Assembly (NCBI GenBank): GCA_026260175.1 | Contig: JAKCWW010000703.1 | Location: 31,752-95,751 of the forward strand | DNA: 64,000 nt | Direction of reading: 5' to 3' | Origin: Reticulitermes lucifugus | Taxonomy: Eukaryota > Arthropoda > Insecta > Blattodea > Rhinotermitidae | Shown: piece after piece, positions 1 to 12,719 of the stretch | Layout of the letters: every line of letters starts with the position of its first letter | Position numbering within the stretch: position 1 is the first letter of the stretch | Translations under genes and position numbers: made by a program | Notes under the pieces: model-generated | The model's database searches: none | What the model was told of the DNA's origin: nothing | Seen by the model: the letters and a program-made list of their open reading frames with translations, nothing else

Positions 1-970
1 GGGTTCTTTTTTCACTGGCCTGTTTCTTTACTCTGTCTTGTGTCAATACGTGGAGAAACCTTGTGAGCTTGGCTAAAGTCACTTTATCCATTGTGTCCCC
101 TATCTCAAACACTACCACATCGAAAATGTTATCCCATTCTTTTTTGCTGTGCAAGTGAAGTGATCTCCCTTATATGTTTTTATTTACCGACTACAAAAAT
201 AATCTCATCCTTCTGTTTCGCGTATCTCTAAAAACTGAAGTAAAATAAACAAGAAGTTGTTTTTAAATTATATTCGTTGTAATTCCGCAACAGCTGTAAG
301 TAAAGTGCAAAACTCTTTTTATAACTTTTCTAAAGATTTGGCACTCAAATGTTCATCAAAATTAAGCAAATTTCCTTCATTAGAATCAAAATTTTCACAG
401 CGGCTGTTGTCCAGATGAAGATTGCTTATGTTCATGCACCGTGTAGGTTTTTAGACATTTCGGTAGAATAAGGGATGTATCTTGCCCACTTCCCGCTCCT
501 CCCTATCTGTTTTTGACACAATTCTCGCAAATGTACTACAGAAATATAAACTGAATATTTCCTCCTTTGAACCACTTCAACACTATTTAAAGAAAACTAA
601 TTTAACTTGAAGATGAAGGCAGTAATTTCCTCCGTTATATCAGAATACACTTATCTCTTCACAAGCTTTAGTGACTGGAAAGAAAATTAGTCTGTTATTT
701 CTTGAAATTTAATTCTTCTTACCTGCCGTATTCCTTACGCTTAGTGACGCACCTTCTTGTTTTATGGCTTAATTAAGTAGAGTTTCACTACTGCACCTGC
801 TGAATTGAGGCATTTGGCAGACTAATTGTGAAGGATAATTTGAAAAAAATCGTCAGCCGGATTTCCTTGTCTCAAACAGAATCTTCCTATATAAAAATTC
901 CCTGTGCGTCTGCCTGTGACAGCCGGAAATCACAGAAAATAACAGACAAGGGTATGATACTTCGGCAGTA
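1..970. other. unassigned AT-rich sequence
   Basis: I see no coding region, RNA gene or recognisable repeat here. ORFs are short and closed in all frames, as expected of intronic or intergenic insect DNA. Confidence 0.5.
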
Positions 971-1049
971 GTTTTTGGAGTATAACGAGATGCTTCATGA
1001 CAAATACATATATAGTCAAATTTGTAACAAGGGATACCACGCTATCTTC

Positions 1050-1496
1050 TATCTATCTATCTCTCCATCTATCTATCTATCTATCTATCCATCATCTATC
1101 TATCTATATACGTATCTATATACCTATCTACCTCTCTATCATTTATCTATTTATCTATCATTTATCTATTTATCTATCATTTATCTATCATCTATGTATG
1201 TATGTATCTATCTATGTATCTGTCTGTATATATATATCTTATACCTATCTACCTACCTATCATCTACCTATCGATCTATTTATCTATCTATTCCTGTATC
1301 TGTCTGTCTATCTATCGATCCATCGATCCATCCATTCATCCAACCACCCCCTCACCCATCCATCCATCCATCCATCCATCTACCCACCCACCTATCCATC
1401 CGCCAACTCACCCACCCATCCAACCATCCATCCATCCATCCCTTCATCCATCCATACATACTTCCACCCATCCATCCATCTATCTGTTGATCTATC
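1050..1496. repeat. compound tetranucleotide microsatellite (CTAT)n then (CATC)n
   Basis: About 450 bp of imperfect tetranucleotide repeat. The first half is CTAT/ATCT-type with TTAT and GTAT variants. From about 1310 it shifts to CATC/CCAT-type with CCAC variants. All three + frames and one minus frame stay open through it, giving apparent Ser/Ile/Tyr/Leu- and His/Pro-rich proteins of 112-178 residues. These are repeat artefacts and not genes. Confidence 0.95.
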
Positions 1497-1539
1497 TAAT
1501 AGTCTGTCTATTAATGCACTTTCAGTCACTTGACATATA

Positions 1540-4430
1540 GTATTATTATCATTGCGTATTATTATCTCCATGTTTCGGCCCATCTGTGTTCTTATCAGTT
1601 AGAATAAAGTACAAGAGAAAAGATGCATAAAAGTGCAGTGTGTATCATCAGTAGGAAGTGCGACTATTATATGTACGAAATATAATATCAAGTTAAATAT
1701 ATCTAATATGCACGTTGATTAAAACATTGAGAATTAAAATTATTGACAAGTGTTTGTTCAAGTTTCATGTTTTATACTCGTATATACAGAAAAATGTGTA
1801 CAGTATGAACATATTTGCATGTAAACACTTATTCCACTTTTTAATCCCATTGTAGTAGGCCAGGCCCTTTAAAGTGGCTTGTGATGTGCACTTCTAAATG
1901 AAAACACAGTACTAACAATACGGAAAACCTTAAGAAAGAATAGTGGCTTGGCTGTTAAAGCCCAGTCACTTGAACTTCTTTACATTGTTGATTGTATCTT
2001 CAGGGTCAAACATTTCAAGTGCAGTCTTCTTGGACTGCTTGGACTAGAAGAAAAACGCTATGATTTTTCGAATCTATTAACTAGTCGATACGGTAGTAAA
2101 TTCCCATAGAATGGATTCTTCAAGAGCAGCCATGTGAGAACATCAAACTTCGGGTATGGAGATAAGTAGCTTTAATGTAGTGAACTGAATTAAAATCCCA
2201 CTTACTTAACCTTTACACCAAGACGAGACAGGAGCTACAACGTTTCTAGTGACGCGTCTAATTGATGGGGTGTAATTACATAACGACACCGAGCAGGACC
2301 ATGTGGTTTATCCAGCGCCACAAATAAATTATGAGTAAAAAGTGGGATAATTTATTGCATGCATATAAAATTCAGATAAACCTTTTGCTGTGTTAAAGCT
2401 CACTTTTTGTGAAGAGTGCCTCATATGATTTGAGATCAACAACTCATTGTGTTCTTTATGAAAGTATGGCCAAATATTCTGTTGAAAATATAGCGTCCAC
2501 AATGTAAAACAATAAACGCTTATGGTTCTTTCTTAACGCTAAGACTTATTATTCTATTCTCATGTATGTTAACAGTCATACTATTTCGTATTATTTATGA
2601 ATAAGTGCAGAAGTTGTCTGAAATAAACGGCAGTAGAAAGTACTTACGATCCAGCATTCTAGTGTCATCACTGTCGAAAATTTCCGTAGCGTATCTGCAC
2701 ATAGCAGCATTGCTCAATCCACTTTGTTATTGCATGAAGCTTAGTAGTCCCTCTTGTTGTTAGTATAGTTGTTAGTTATCTGTGTTACTTTAAATTATCA
2801 AGTTATTGCTTACATACTTTGAAGAAGATTGCTTTGATACGGAACAAATAGAAACCGCTTTCTCAATAGATTCTTTCCATTGAAATTATCACGGACGTTT
2901 AGAAGAGTATATAAAAACAAACTCCTTCTTAATTCGATGAAAATGGCATGACAGTAATAGACGTAAGGGTTTCAAAGGTATTAATTGTGTACCTTAAGGT
3001 TGTATGTTCATGAACTCCATCATTGTACACCCATAACCACAATTACTACACCCGTAATAAGTTACACTTTACCAGACACCATTACCACTGACGTGAGATG
3101 TCACTCTTCGTCATTAAATTACTGTCGGGTCTGGAATAAAATTTCCAGTCGCTACTGACATCAACAAACTCACATCAATCTTACGCCAGAAGCGACAACG
3201 TGTGCCACCTGCTCAGGGTTCGTTGCGTTTGTTACTAAAACGTATAAATACAAAACTATTATTATGCTTACTTACCGCTTGATTTTGATGTGAGCTAATG
3301 TAAAGCACTACCTTGTCTAGTTGCCTGAAGGGACTGAGGAATATCACAGAAACGTCAGTCAATATAATTGGTGAGCTGGTCGAGAAATTAACTCGGAAAC
3401 TCTCGAAGAGAAAGCAGAAGTGCTCGTTCTTCGATAGCATCTTTCAATACTAAAGTTTTTGTTTACTAAAGACATAAAATGTTGAATTTGACGTTATCCT
3501 GTTACAAAGAGGAAGGATTTTTTTGTGGCAAAATTATATCCACTTCAAAATCTTCGATTTCTATTAGAAAATAACTAATTTTTATAACATGTGAAATATT
3601 TTGTCTTCAGAGATCACGTTCCTCACTATTTTAAATGCTTAGCATGGTTTAGCACTATGTGTAATTTTGCTTTTTAATTTATACGATATTTCCATTTGCT
3701 TCAGAATAAGAGGCTCTTTAGTGAAATCTGTGGCAATAGATGCAGTACACTTTGACTCGGTGCGAAATGTCTTCCTATTTTTTTCTTTATTTAAATGTAA
3801 TTGACAATTACTTTATTGATGAGTATATAACGTCTTGCGGCTGGGAAAAATCTAAATAATTCAAGTAAATGTGAACATGTTATAATATTGAAACACTAAT
3901 GCCCCAACCTAAACAAATAGTCTGTGGAACGTAAGGTGCATAGCAAGTGGATTACGTAACGATAGCGGCAGGTGAATATAAAATACAGTGTACTTTTCAA
4001 TGTAAATAATTAATGAAATATCGTACTTACATGAGTGTTGACTTATGAGCAAAAACATTCTCTCTTTTATATACATGATTCAGAAAACTCCATACATATT
4101 AACACAAAGCACAAATACTTGCTTGGCGTTAAGACCATAATAACAATATCACAAAATTGACTGAACATGTTTAATTACGACACCAGGGAATGGCCGCTTT
4201 TCACTAGTCCAAAATTATAATTTTGAAGACCAGCCGAGAAAAAATTCCTATGACTTTCAAGCTCAGGTCCGAATGACAGAGTAACAAAGACAAGGGCACG
4301 TAAAGGACGAGGACACTGGAAAGAAGGGATGAGGTTCACATAGCCAGGAATTGAGAGAAATTTGATGTCATCACCAATAAAGCACGTCAAGGCACAACAA
4401 CAGCAATAATAATAACAATAATTCAATTGA
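1540..4430. other. unassigned AT-rich sequence
   Basis: About 2.9 kb with no supportable gene, RNA or repeat. ORFs of 75 and 86 codons on the minus strand (3213-3440 and 4175-4435) have no recognisable family or codon pattern. The second runs into the 3' end of the neighbouring LINE relic. Confidence 0.45.
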
Positions 4431-4436
4431 ATCAAT

Positions 4437-5298
4437 TCAATGGGTATTTATTAACGTGCAGACTTAACACCACAAGTGCCAATTACAAAGCCAGCACAAA
4501 AGCACAAATAAAATACAAAACAGTACAAATACACAAGACAAAACACTAAAGAAACAAAAAAAAATATGTAGTAAAACAATATAAAAGAAGTACTGGGGCA
4601 GAAATCCAATACCGCGACAGAACATAGATGACGATTTAAAAACGTCGCAGTGACCGAAATACAGCGTCGAGTTCCAATATTTACATTAATAACAAGTCAT
4701 TAATCAAAACAGACCTACCATTCAATATACAAGTATCCTACTGATGGCATTAGCCGCGGAAGTGCATCTAGCGGAAGGGCAGTTGCGACGTTTAAGTTAA
4801 CATGAAACAGTTTAAAATCTCTGAAATTTCGATTCGGCACACGAAGGCCGACAGTTTCCAAAAGGATAGGGCAAAATTTTGAACCATTGTAAACATTAAG
4901 TAAAAAAAATCGTCTAAGTGGCACATACGATCACTTAAAGTATGAAATTTCAAGTAATTTAAAACATTAGCATAACTGTACGGTAAGTGACTGAAAAAAC
5001 GACGATGACAAAGAGATACAAACTTCCGCTGGATGCGCTCAAGCTCACTGGCATCAGTAGAAGTAATGGAATTCCACACAACAGAGGAATATTCTAACGT
5101 AGGCCTAACTAGTGTGCAATATAGCATCAAGAGGCTCTGCAGAGAGGAAAAGAAAAAAGTTACTGACAGAATTAACCCCAGCAACCTAATTGTTTGAGAG
5201 AAAATATAATCCACATGATTGTGAAAGTGAAGCTTGGAGTCAATTTGCACTCCCAGATCTTTGATGCATTCAGTTCGAGTAATCAAGGATTCCATAAT
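4437..5298 (-). mobile_element. 5'-truncated non-LTR retrotransposon (LINE) relic, RT C-terminal part
   Basis: The minus strand encodes the end of a LINE reverse transcriptase. Residues KDLGVQIDSKLHFHNHV, then a segment with LEYSSVVWNS, then ELERIQRKF, follow the order seen just after the RT palm in Jockey/CR1-like elements. The frame from 5295 diverges at about 4900, at a run of eight A. The protein resumes in another frame with NGSKFCPILLETVGLRVP and ends at 4715, so the copy is frameshifted. A non-coding tail of about 280 bp follows on the minus strand. An AAT microsatellite sits at the truncated 5' end and AAT-rich sequence at the 3' end, so a target duplication cannot be defined. The superfamily call is recognition only. 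Confidence 0.8.
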
Positions 5299-5299
5299 T

Positions 5300-5300
5300 T

Positions 5301-5331
<31 letters not shown>
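5300..5331. repeat. (AAT)n microsatellite
   Basis: About ten AAT/TAA units directly abutting the truncated 5' end of the minus-strand LINE relic. Confidence 0.9.
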
Positions 5332-5335
<4 letters not shown>

Positions 5336-5339
5336 CTGA

Positions 5340-6495
5340 AACTTAAGAATCACCAAGTAGGTACTGAATGCCGAAACATATTTTGTTGTGTATTGCGTGT
5401 GTTATGCAGTAATTTTAATACATTTAAATACTATTTTTGGAGATTCATGAGCTCGCCGTTCTACTGAATTTTTACCAACACATGAGCTTTAGTCACAATA
5501 TTAACCTAACATTGCATGTATAAACATACTCAGATTGTTCCCAATCGTATTTTATTGTGACAAAACTATAGGAAAGTAATTAAAAGGAATTTAGAGCAAA
5601 ACTGAAAGCCTATATTATTATTGTTCCATCGGTTTTTGAATTTTACACATTTATGAGTATTATTATTACTATTATTACCATAAAATTTCTATTTTACAGT
5701 TTATGAAAATATTGACTTAATAAATTTACACCGTTATTCGAGGTCTATTACCTAACATCAATTAAGTGATGCTGGTGACGCTCCCGTCTCACATGGTCGC
5801 CTGTGCTCCATGTTGCTATTGCTAATTGTACAAAATGAAGAGTTACGGCGTTGGATGAGCTTCACTGACATAATTTTCACTTTACGTTACGTGAAAATCA
5901 GTTACTTGCTCCTGAAAATGAAAAGGAAAAACACAGAGAGTCACACACGGACTCCATGTTTTCCTCAAAGTTCTACTTTAATCTTACGAAAAGGAAAGGA
6001 ATGCTGAGAAGTGGAACAGCTTCAGGAAGTGTAATAATTCAAACATATTAATCAAAATTTTCGAAAATAAGATTGATTTGAGGCTACAAATTTCCAAGTT
6101 TTTATATATTTTACACGAATGTGATAACTAATAATGTTTCGAAAAAGATTTTTAATTCGTGACTAGTTCAATTTTATCTACATATAACTTAAAGAACAAG
6201 AAACAAACAAAAGTTAGGGAAATATTTTTACGATGAATTATAAAGTGTTTCAGATGAAGGGAATGAAAAACCTCCAAATTACCGTGGAATGATCTTGAAG
6301 AGCACAAAAAATAGAGGTCTAATTTGTCTCCTAAGAAATACGTTTGAAGAGAAATATCTCACAGTATCCCACTTGTACAAGGTACTAAACTTCCATTAAG
6401 AGGCTTATATGTTCCGAAAGGTAACAACAGATTACAGAATGTGATTTGTTGCTGGTATTTAAGAGTCAAATCAAAAGAAATTTTAACTTTGAAAT
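5340..6495. other. unassigned AT-rich sequence
   Basis: No gene or repeat recognised. A short GAAAC-containing stretch near 5368 (CTGAATGCCGAAAC) resembles the fold-back-element motif described elsewhere in this window but lacks partner strands. Confidence 0.4.
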
Positions 6496-6499
6496 AGTA

Positions 6500-6760
6500 C
6501 GTTAATATATCTTAGTCAGTGTCGTGACTCGACTACTGGCTGAAGGACAAAGATGGCTTGTCAGATTTACTGCAGACGCAAGAGATTTCGCTCTATTTCA
6601 AAACTTCCAGGACGGCTCTGGCGCCCACACAATCTATTTAATGGATATCAAGGCGATTTTCCCCGGGAATAAAGCGGCCATCGTCATGAAGCCGACCACT
6701 CACTACCGTCTATTGCCACGATAGAAATTCATGGATCTACACTTCTAATCGCCTATGCCT
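6500..6760 (+). mobile_element. diverged SINE core copy
   Basis: The stretch with GGCTCTGGCGCCCACACAAT, then AATAAAGCGGCCATCGTCAT, then GACCACTCACTACCGTCTA aligns in order with the copy at 56480-56720. That copy has CGGCCCTGGAGCCATCCCAG, TAAAGCGGCCGTGG and CACCCCATCTAGCGCCG. It also aligns with the body of the SINE at 58491. The tRNA-like head is not recognisable here, so this is a 5'-truncated or heavily mutated copy. A 66-codon ORF across it (6524-6724) is incidental. Confidence 0.6.
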
Positions 6761-6821
6761 AGAAACAACTTTGTCGTTACTTGTGTATATTAATTGCACA
6801 GAAATATTTTCGCTGTCGGGT

Positions 6822-6905
6822 GGCTCGTGCGCTAAGTATTTACTTTGAAACCTCGGCCCGAGTTCATCCATCCTGATTTTGCCGCACTTCCATTCACTCC
6901 GTGCA
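6822..6905 (+). mobile_element. possible tRNA-derived SINE head
   Basis: TGGCTCGTGCGCTAAG followed about 25 bases later by CGGCCCGAGTTCATCC resembles the spacing and sequence of RNA polymerase III A and B boxes in tRNA-headed SINEs. Several B-box positions are changed. No tail or target duplication was found. Confidence 0.35.
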
Positions 6906-7099
6906 AACGAATGTTGAGTTGGGGTGTTAAATTCATGTCAGCTATGAAATATTCCTTCCGATTTAATTTTAATTCCTCATTCATTAACCATACCAATATT
7001 CAAATTTCCGGGTACGTATCAACTGTTAACAGCATCGTCAAACGAACCAAGAATTAGCCTAAACAAGTCCAATCGGACACTGCCTATTACGATTGGCGC

Positions 7100-8820
7100 T
7101 TTTTATGCATTCCCCATGTCACGACCGCTTTTTTCCATACCTTTCAAAACCATTATTTATTAACGATTTGGTTATTCTACGTAATATAAACCCTACATAA
7201 GTTACTGACATTGCAATAGACAATAAATAATAGATAAATATTCCATATAAATGCTTTACAGATTCAAATTCTGTTGACTGTCAGGTTATATGTTATCAGT
7301 GACCTTCTTTTCCGAGTAGCCTGGCTGCACGTGATAAATTTGCAGTCACAGATTTACATGTGTCGGCTTTTTAGCAGTACAATTACATGGTGTACACACA
7401 TACTGAAAAGCTTGGACATTTTTTAAATCACATCGAAGATGCGATTTGTATGCTTGACGGTGCACGAATATTGTACACAGGACTGTCTACCCCTTCGGCA
7501 TGCCATTCGCTCCCTAGCTGTTACGTGTCTGTTGGAGTGAATTTCATGGCTTTACATTATTCTTCCCTGCGGACAGTACGCTACGTGCTTGTAGCTGTGT
7601 GTAGTTTCCCGTTACAGGCCTACATACGTAAATCGACCACATCTGAATTTCAATAAGTTAGGAAAGATAGTCATAACCGGTGATAGCACTTGTCTAGAAA
7701 TCGTATGTTCCATATAACTTTTGCTTTATCCCTATTCTAGCAACAGCGCTAAAATAGTGCCTCGTTCCTCTCAGGCTCGATTGTAGTTCTTTTGTTGGGA
7801 CAAAATGGAAACAAACTATCTCGAGTGAAAGGTTTAACGTTTTCGAAAGAATATATCTAAATAACTCAGAGTCCAAAGTAAAGATTGGAGAAAAATCAGT
7901 ATCAAGAGTAACGAAAATCCTTTTAGTGTTCCTCGCGTTCTTGTATTCTTAGAGAAGGATGGAGTGACAGAGCTATTTTGATAGGCTATCCGCAGGAATG
8001 CAAAAGAACCTAATGCCATACATTATTTTGTCATCGTCTACCGTCAGACTTCTTCTTATATAGGGAGACATGAATATTGCTGGATGTAACACCTAATAAG
8101 CTGGTAGAAATTTACCAACAATTCATACGAATCTGCGACTTCATCTTACGGGTAGAAGAAAAATCCTCAAGTGGTAAATCTCGAGGCTCCAGAGGCAGGA
8201 TAGACTACACAAATTTCTCCTTCGGCCTGTTAATTCCCCGGAAGTCTGTCGTGGTCCACCCTTAGAAAATAAAATTTCGGAGGGTCTACTCGGAACCTGT
8301 ATTCCTACAGTTTTCCTCTTGCAAATCACATCACCTAATTTTCTACACTGTAGCCGGACAGGCAGCAATATCATTCAAAAGTTGTTAAATTTCTACTAAA
8401 TTAAATGAAATCACATTCCAAAATACAGTACCCTGCAGAGTTACTGCTTGAAACTCAAAACTGATAAGTGAATCAGGTTGGTGCCAAAGGACATAGAATT
8501 TTTCAGTGGTAAAATTTCACATTAATTTCTTAAAGCCTAGTGGTTAGTATACGTAACGCCAGGTTTAATACTAATCTCTGAATTTTGCCACATTTTATTT
8601 AGGTGTTCCATATGGTTGTTACAATAAACAGCCACTATTTCCCTTCATTACGCTTTCTTTCTTAAATCAAGTACGTATTCTCAGTGCAGTACGAAACAAG
8701 ATTCCACATAACAGGGTGAGAACACTGTACTGCGTGATGTAGTACACAGAATTCACCAAGGCGTTCTTTTCTTTCTAAACATCATTCGGTTTCACGGTGC
8801 ACGCGTAAATGTTATGTCAT
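7100..8820. other. unassigned AT-rich sequence
   Basis: No supportable gene or repeat. ORFs of 60-89 codons here show no family signature. Confidence 0.4.
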
Positions 8821-8837
8821 TTACGTCTACAAGAAAA

Positions 8838-9761
8838 AGGATTTGAAATTAAATGTTACACACCAGCTTCTGGTTTATGCTGATGATAATATGTGTACGT
8901 ATATTGGGTGGAAGCGTATATACTATGAGGAAGTCCACAGAAGCTTTAGTAGTCGTTGTAAGGGGGATTGGTCTAGAAGCAAATGTGATAAACCTAAGTA
9001 TATGGTCATGTCTCGAGGCCAGCATGCAGGACAAAATCACAACATAAAACAGGTAATAAATCCCTTGAAAGTGTGGAAAAGTTGAAATAGTTGGAAACAA
9101 ACATTACGAATCAAAATTCCCCCATTCATGAAGAAATTAAGAGTACATTGAAGACAGAGAATGCTTGTTATCATTCGATGCAACATCTTTTGTTTCACGA
9201 TTGCTATCGAAAAATTCAAAGATTAGAATATACAGAACTATAATTTTGCCTGTTGTTTTGAATGGGTGCGAAACTTGGTCTCTCACATTTTGGGAGGAAC
9301 ATAGGTTGAAGGCGTTCGAGAACAGGATACTGAAAAAGGTATTGGGGCCTAAGAAGGACGATGTAACAGGAGAGTGAAGAAGACTACATGTCGAGGAACT
9401 TTATGATCTGTGCTCCTCAAAATATTATTCGGGTGATCAAATCAAGAAAGTTGAGACTGGCGGGGTATGTAGCACGTATGGGAGAGAGGAAAGGTGTATA
9501 CACGGTTTAGGGGGGGAAACCTGAGGGAAAGAGACCACTTTGAAGACTTGGTAGTAGATAGGAGAATAATAATAAAATTGATTTTTCTGAAGTAGAATGG
9601 GGATGAATGGATTGGATTGATCTGGATCAGCATAGGAGCAGGTTGCGGGCTCTTGCGAATGCGGTAATGAAGCTTCGGGTTCCATAAAAGGCGGGGAATT
9701 TCTTGACAAGCTGAGAACGTGTTAGCTTCTCAGGAAGGACGCTGCTCCATGGAGTTAGTTA
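8838..9761 (+). mobile_element. 5'-truncated LINE with RT fragment and target-site duplication
   Basis: The + strand encodes the last third of a non-LTR reverse transcriptase across several frames. The catalytic box appears as LLVYADD at about 8868-8888. Then come a KYMVMSRGQ segment, RIYRTIILPVVLNGCETWSL (about 9219-9278) and the tail LKKVLGPKKDDVTGE. The 3' end carries the family signature GAAGCTTCGGGTTCCATAAA, then GGGGAATTTCTTGAC, then CTCCATGGAGTTAGTTAG. Frameshifts and stops make it a pseudogene. The 13-bp flanks GTCTACAAGAAAA (8825-8837) and GTCGACAAGAAAA (9762-9774) differ at one base and form a good target-site duplication. Together they mark a 5'-truncated retrotransposition event. 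Confidence 0.88.
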
Positions 9762-9775
9762 GTCGACAAGAAAAG

Positions 9776-10740
9776 TACAGCGTACCATATGCCGATCATT
9801 ACGAAACTCACAAGTGCTGAAGTACACTAAGTTGATATCTTGTACCTCGTTTCACCAAAATCGATTTATAAAGGTCGAAAGTACACACACATACGTTGAC
9901 GCTCACGAGTAAAGTATGATATTCACTGCATCAATTTTCACGAAGCTCACCTTCACTCAGTAAAGTTCTTTTAGACATCTCTTGTGCCCAATTTTATACA
10001 GATCGACAGAAATGTGCAGGAAATAAGTTCAAGAATTCTTTTATGACGTAAAGTGTAACTTCCACCTCATGTATTTTCATGAAACTCATACTGCTCAATG
10101 ACAGTAAGTACAGAATTTCAATCACATCGGTCAGTAAAAAAAAGTAGGGGTAGAAATTTTTATGCTGGTAAGGAAAGTGTGACTGACAATTAGTTGATTT
10201 CCGCGAAACCGACGCATGCTCGACAACTATTTGTAACGTATTCATATACATACGATAGCTAATTTCACGGGAATCAGAGAAATGGTTTCGCCGCTGAAAC
10301 AAAGTCTCAGACAGACGTTCGGACCGACGCATGGACGTGGTTTCCATATAAGTCGTCCTTCTTTACTTTCGTAAAAAAACGCATAAAATTGGTAAGGACT
10401 GAGGCTCCTTGGGTAATCTAGGCTTAGATGCGAAGCCAATATTAAAATGTAACCTAAGCTCTTACTTGGCTTTCATCTGGACCACTGACGAGCCCTTATA
10501 AACACGACAGTGATAGGGGATTCAATAAAGGTAGAGAGTATCTTGATCAATTGAGCACCTGAAATGCTATGAAAATGATATTGTCTTTATTTTCTGCAAT
10601 TGTTTTAGAGAGCGCGACAAATTACACCCAGAAATGTTCCTCGCTCTTAGAGATTTTCTTGAAACTGTAACAATGCTGTCTAATTTCTGTAATTTCTTAC
10701 TTCCGAGACAGACTAAAATGAATGAATTGGCTCTTTTTAT
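9776..10740. other. unassigned sequence
   Basis: No family recognised. A 117-codon minus-strand ORF (9994-10347) is the longest here, but it has no motif I know and low-complexity ends. I do not call it a gene. Confidence 0.35.
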
Positions 10741-10741
10741 A

Positions 10742-10784
10742 TACACACACATACACACATATATATATATATATATATATACAT
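10742..10784. repeat. (CA)n/(AT)n microsatellite
   Basis: Alternating ACACACATACACACAT followed by about ten AT units. It creates overlapping open frames of about 80 codons on both strands. Confidence 0.9.
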
Positions 10785-10899
10785 GCGTACTTATTACAGC
10801 AGCAAACACCATCCAATCAGTTTGTATTTATGCCTCTAAATGTAACTCACTGAATATTCAAAATATCTTTAAAGGACCCACTGTCTTATAACTAACAGT

Positions 10900-12220
10900 A
10901 ATGTGTCAAGGCAGTCACAAACAGATAAATAAACTGTAATACTATCCACATAAATATTTTATACAAGAACGCCGAATATATGAGAACAATTTGGAACATA
11001 ATTAATTAATTTTATACTCTACTAGAATAGCTTTATTGCGGTTGTTAGAATTCGCATTTAGTATCCACGGAAATACATATACACTTGGAATATTAAAACC
11101 AAATTGAAAAGAACTGTACAGCTATAAACAAAATAGCGGCTTTCATTTTACTGCAGTTACAAAAGATAATAACATAACGTATAATGAATTTGGGGTCCGC
11201 CTTAATAAATGCTTATGCGAGTGACCTTTGACGTGTTTAGTGTTCTTCTTCATTACTGTTAAGGCAAAGAAAGGTGCTGGTTTCTCTGCCAGTAGCTGAC
11301 ACACATAGTCTTTTGATACTATGGGGTTGCCGCTCGACAAGTCATTCCTTTGTATGCACTCATCGATTTATAAAGACTATGTAAATTTGAGATCCAACTG
11401 GAATTCCGTTTTCTAGATGGGACAAAATTTCTAAATTCCGGAAATTTCTGGAAGTTTTGATTTTCTAGGATTCCAATAATCTCAGAACGCCTGTGACGTC
11501 CAAGTCGAGGATGGCCATGTGTAACATAACTCCGACGCTATCTGCCGAAAACTAATTAGCTGTCATTAGATTGACACATATGTGGGATATGTCTCCGTTC
11601 GTGTACAGTTCCTGCAGAGAGAGACCCTATCATTTCAACATGATTGTTCCTTCGTCTCTGCCTGAAATTTTCAACTCTCCTTAGAAACTCTCCATGACGA
11701 ATTAAAAACAGTACGCGGTAACACCTTACATAAAGATAAAAGGAATCAAAACTTAATAACACCTGATCTCAAAAGAAAATATCGACAGGAAGGAGTGCAT
11801 TGAGGCTAAAGTGGCCAGGCTCTTTTGGAGACCCGCAACAATAACTACGAAGATTCAGATTTAAAGGTTGAATAATGTTGCAAGTATTTTACTCTTTATT
11901 GTAGTGAATAATGGTAATAGTAATTGCGCGATGAGTTTGAATGAATAACTAAGTGCCTGAATAATTATAAAACACATATTTTGGAAACGCAACATTAGAA
12001 AGCTTGAAAGAAATCTATTGCAAAGCAAGACAGTATATCCATTAGAAATGTTGATGACCTGAACAAAATTTATAATTGTGTTTGTAAATATATAAATACA
12101 AAGATATGTGTTTTAAAAGGAGAAGATCTCGTTGATATGTCTCATGTTCCGAGGACACAACTTTGCATAGAGTATCAGGAATCCATAAAATTCTTTAGCT
12201 CTATGACACATTTGAAAAAA
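10900..12220. other. unassigned AT-rich sequence
   Basis: No supportable gene, RNA or repeat seen. Confidence 0.4.
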
Positions 12221-12249
12221 GAAAAATGTTATACTAGTTGTATTCAAAA

Positions 12250-12712
12250 GTTCTCGGTCTGATTAAATTATACAAAATAGATGGATAGTAACCGCTTGAG
12301 AATTTTCTCCTCCTACATTAACGCAACAAGTCCAACGACGTCTCCATTTATCATAAAATTACATATATAATTTTGAAGGATTTTGTGTTAGGTGCTCAAA
12401 CGTTTTTCTTGTACTTCTCCTACTGATTCAAATCCACATCCTTTAAAACGAACTTTAATTTCGGTTACAGGAAGTGGTCTGCTGTAGAGAGAGATCAGGT
12501 CTCTTGGGTGGCTGAGGGAACACCAAGGTTTGTTTTTTGCGAGAAACTTCAGGACGGAGAGCACTGTTTGCGGGGAACATTGTCGCGGTGAAGAAACCAG
12601 TTTTGTTCCCCCCACCCCCAATTTCCGATCGTTTCTTTTGCACTGCTTCTCGTAGATACCATAAAAGGCCCAAATAAACTTTTTGATTAACCGTTTCCGT
12701 TAACAGCATATA
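12250..12712 (-). pseudogene. mariner-family transposase relic (C-terminal half)
   Basis: Minus-strand frames read, in order: TVNQKVYLGLLWYLREAVQK; then a broken DWFLH-DN segment (NWFLHRDNVPRKQCSP, holding the catalytic DN region); then LSVLKFLAKNKPW; then FKGCGFESVGEVQEKRL; and finally a stretch ending FNQTENF. This is the order of blocks in the DDE domain of mariner transposases. At least two frameshifts separate the blocks and the N-terminal half is absent, so it cannot be functional. I see no clear terminal inverted repeat. It reads antisense to the LINE copies around it. Confidence 0.8.
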
Positions 12713-12719
12713 CGAAATA

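Noticed and set aside
975-1540. Overlapping ORFs of 112-178 codons on the + strand and one of 63 codons on the minus strand
   Set aside because: They are translations of a tetranucleotide microsatellite that contains few stop codons in any frame.
9437-9709. 90- and 63-codon minus-strand ORFs
   Set aside because: They are antisense shadows of the + strand LINE tail at 8838-9761.
10567-10891. Open frames of 81 and 85 codons on opposite strands
   Set aside because: Both run through the CA/AT microsatellite at 10.74 kb; no coding signature lies outside it.
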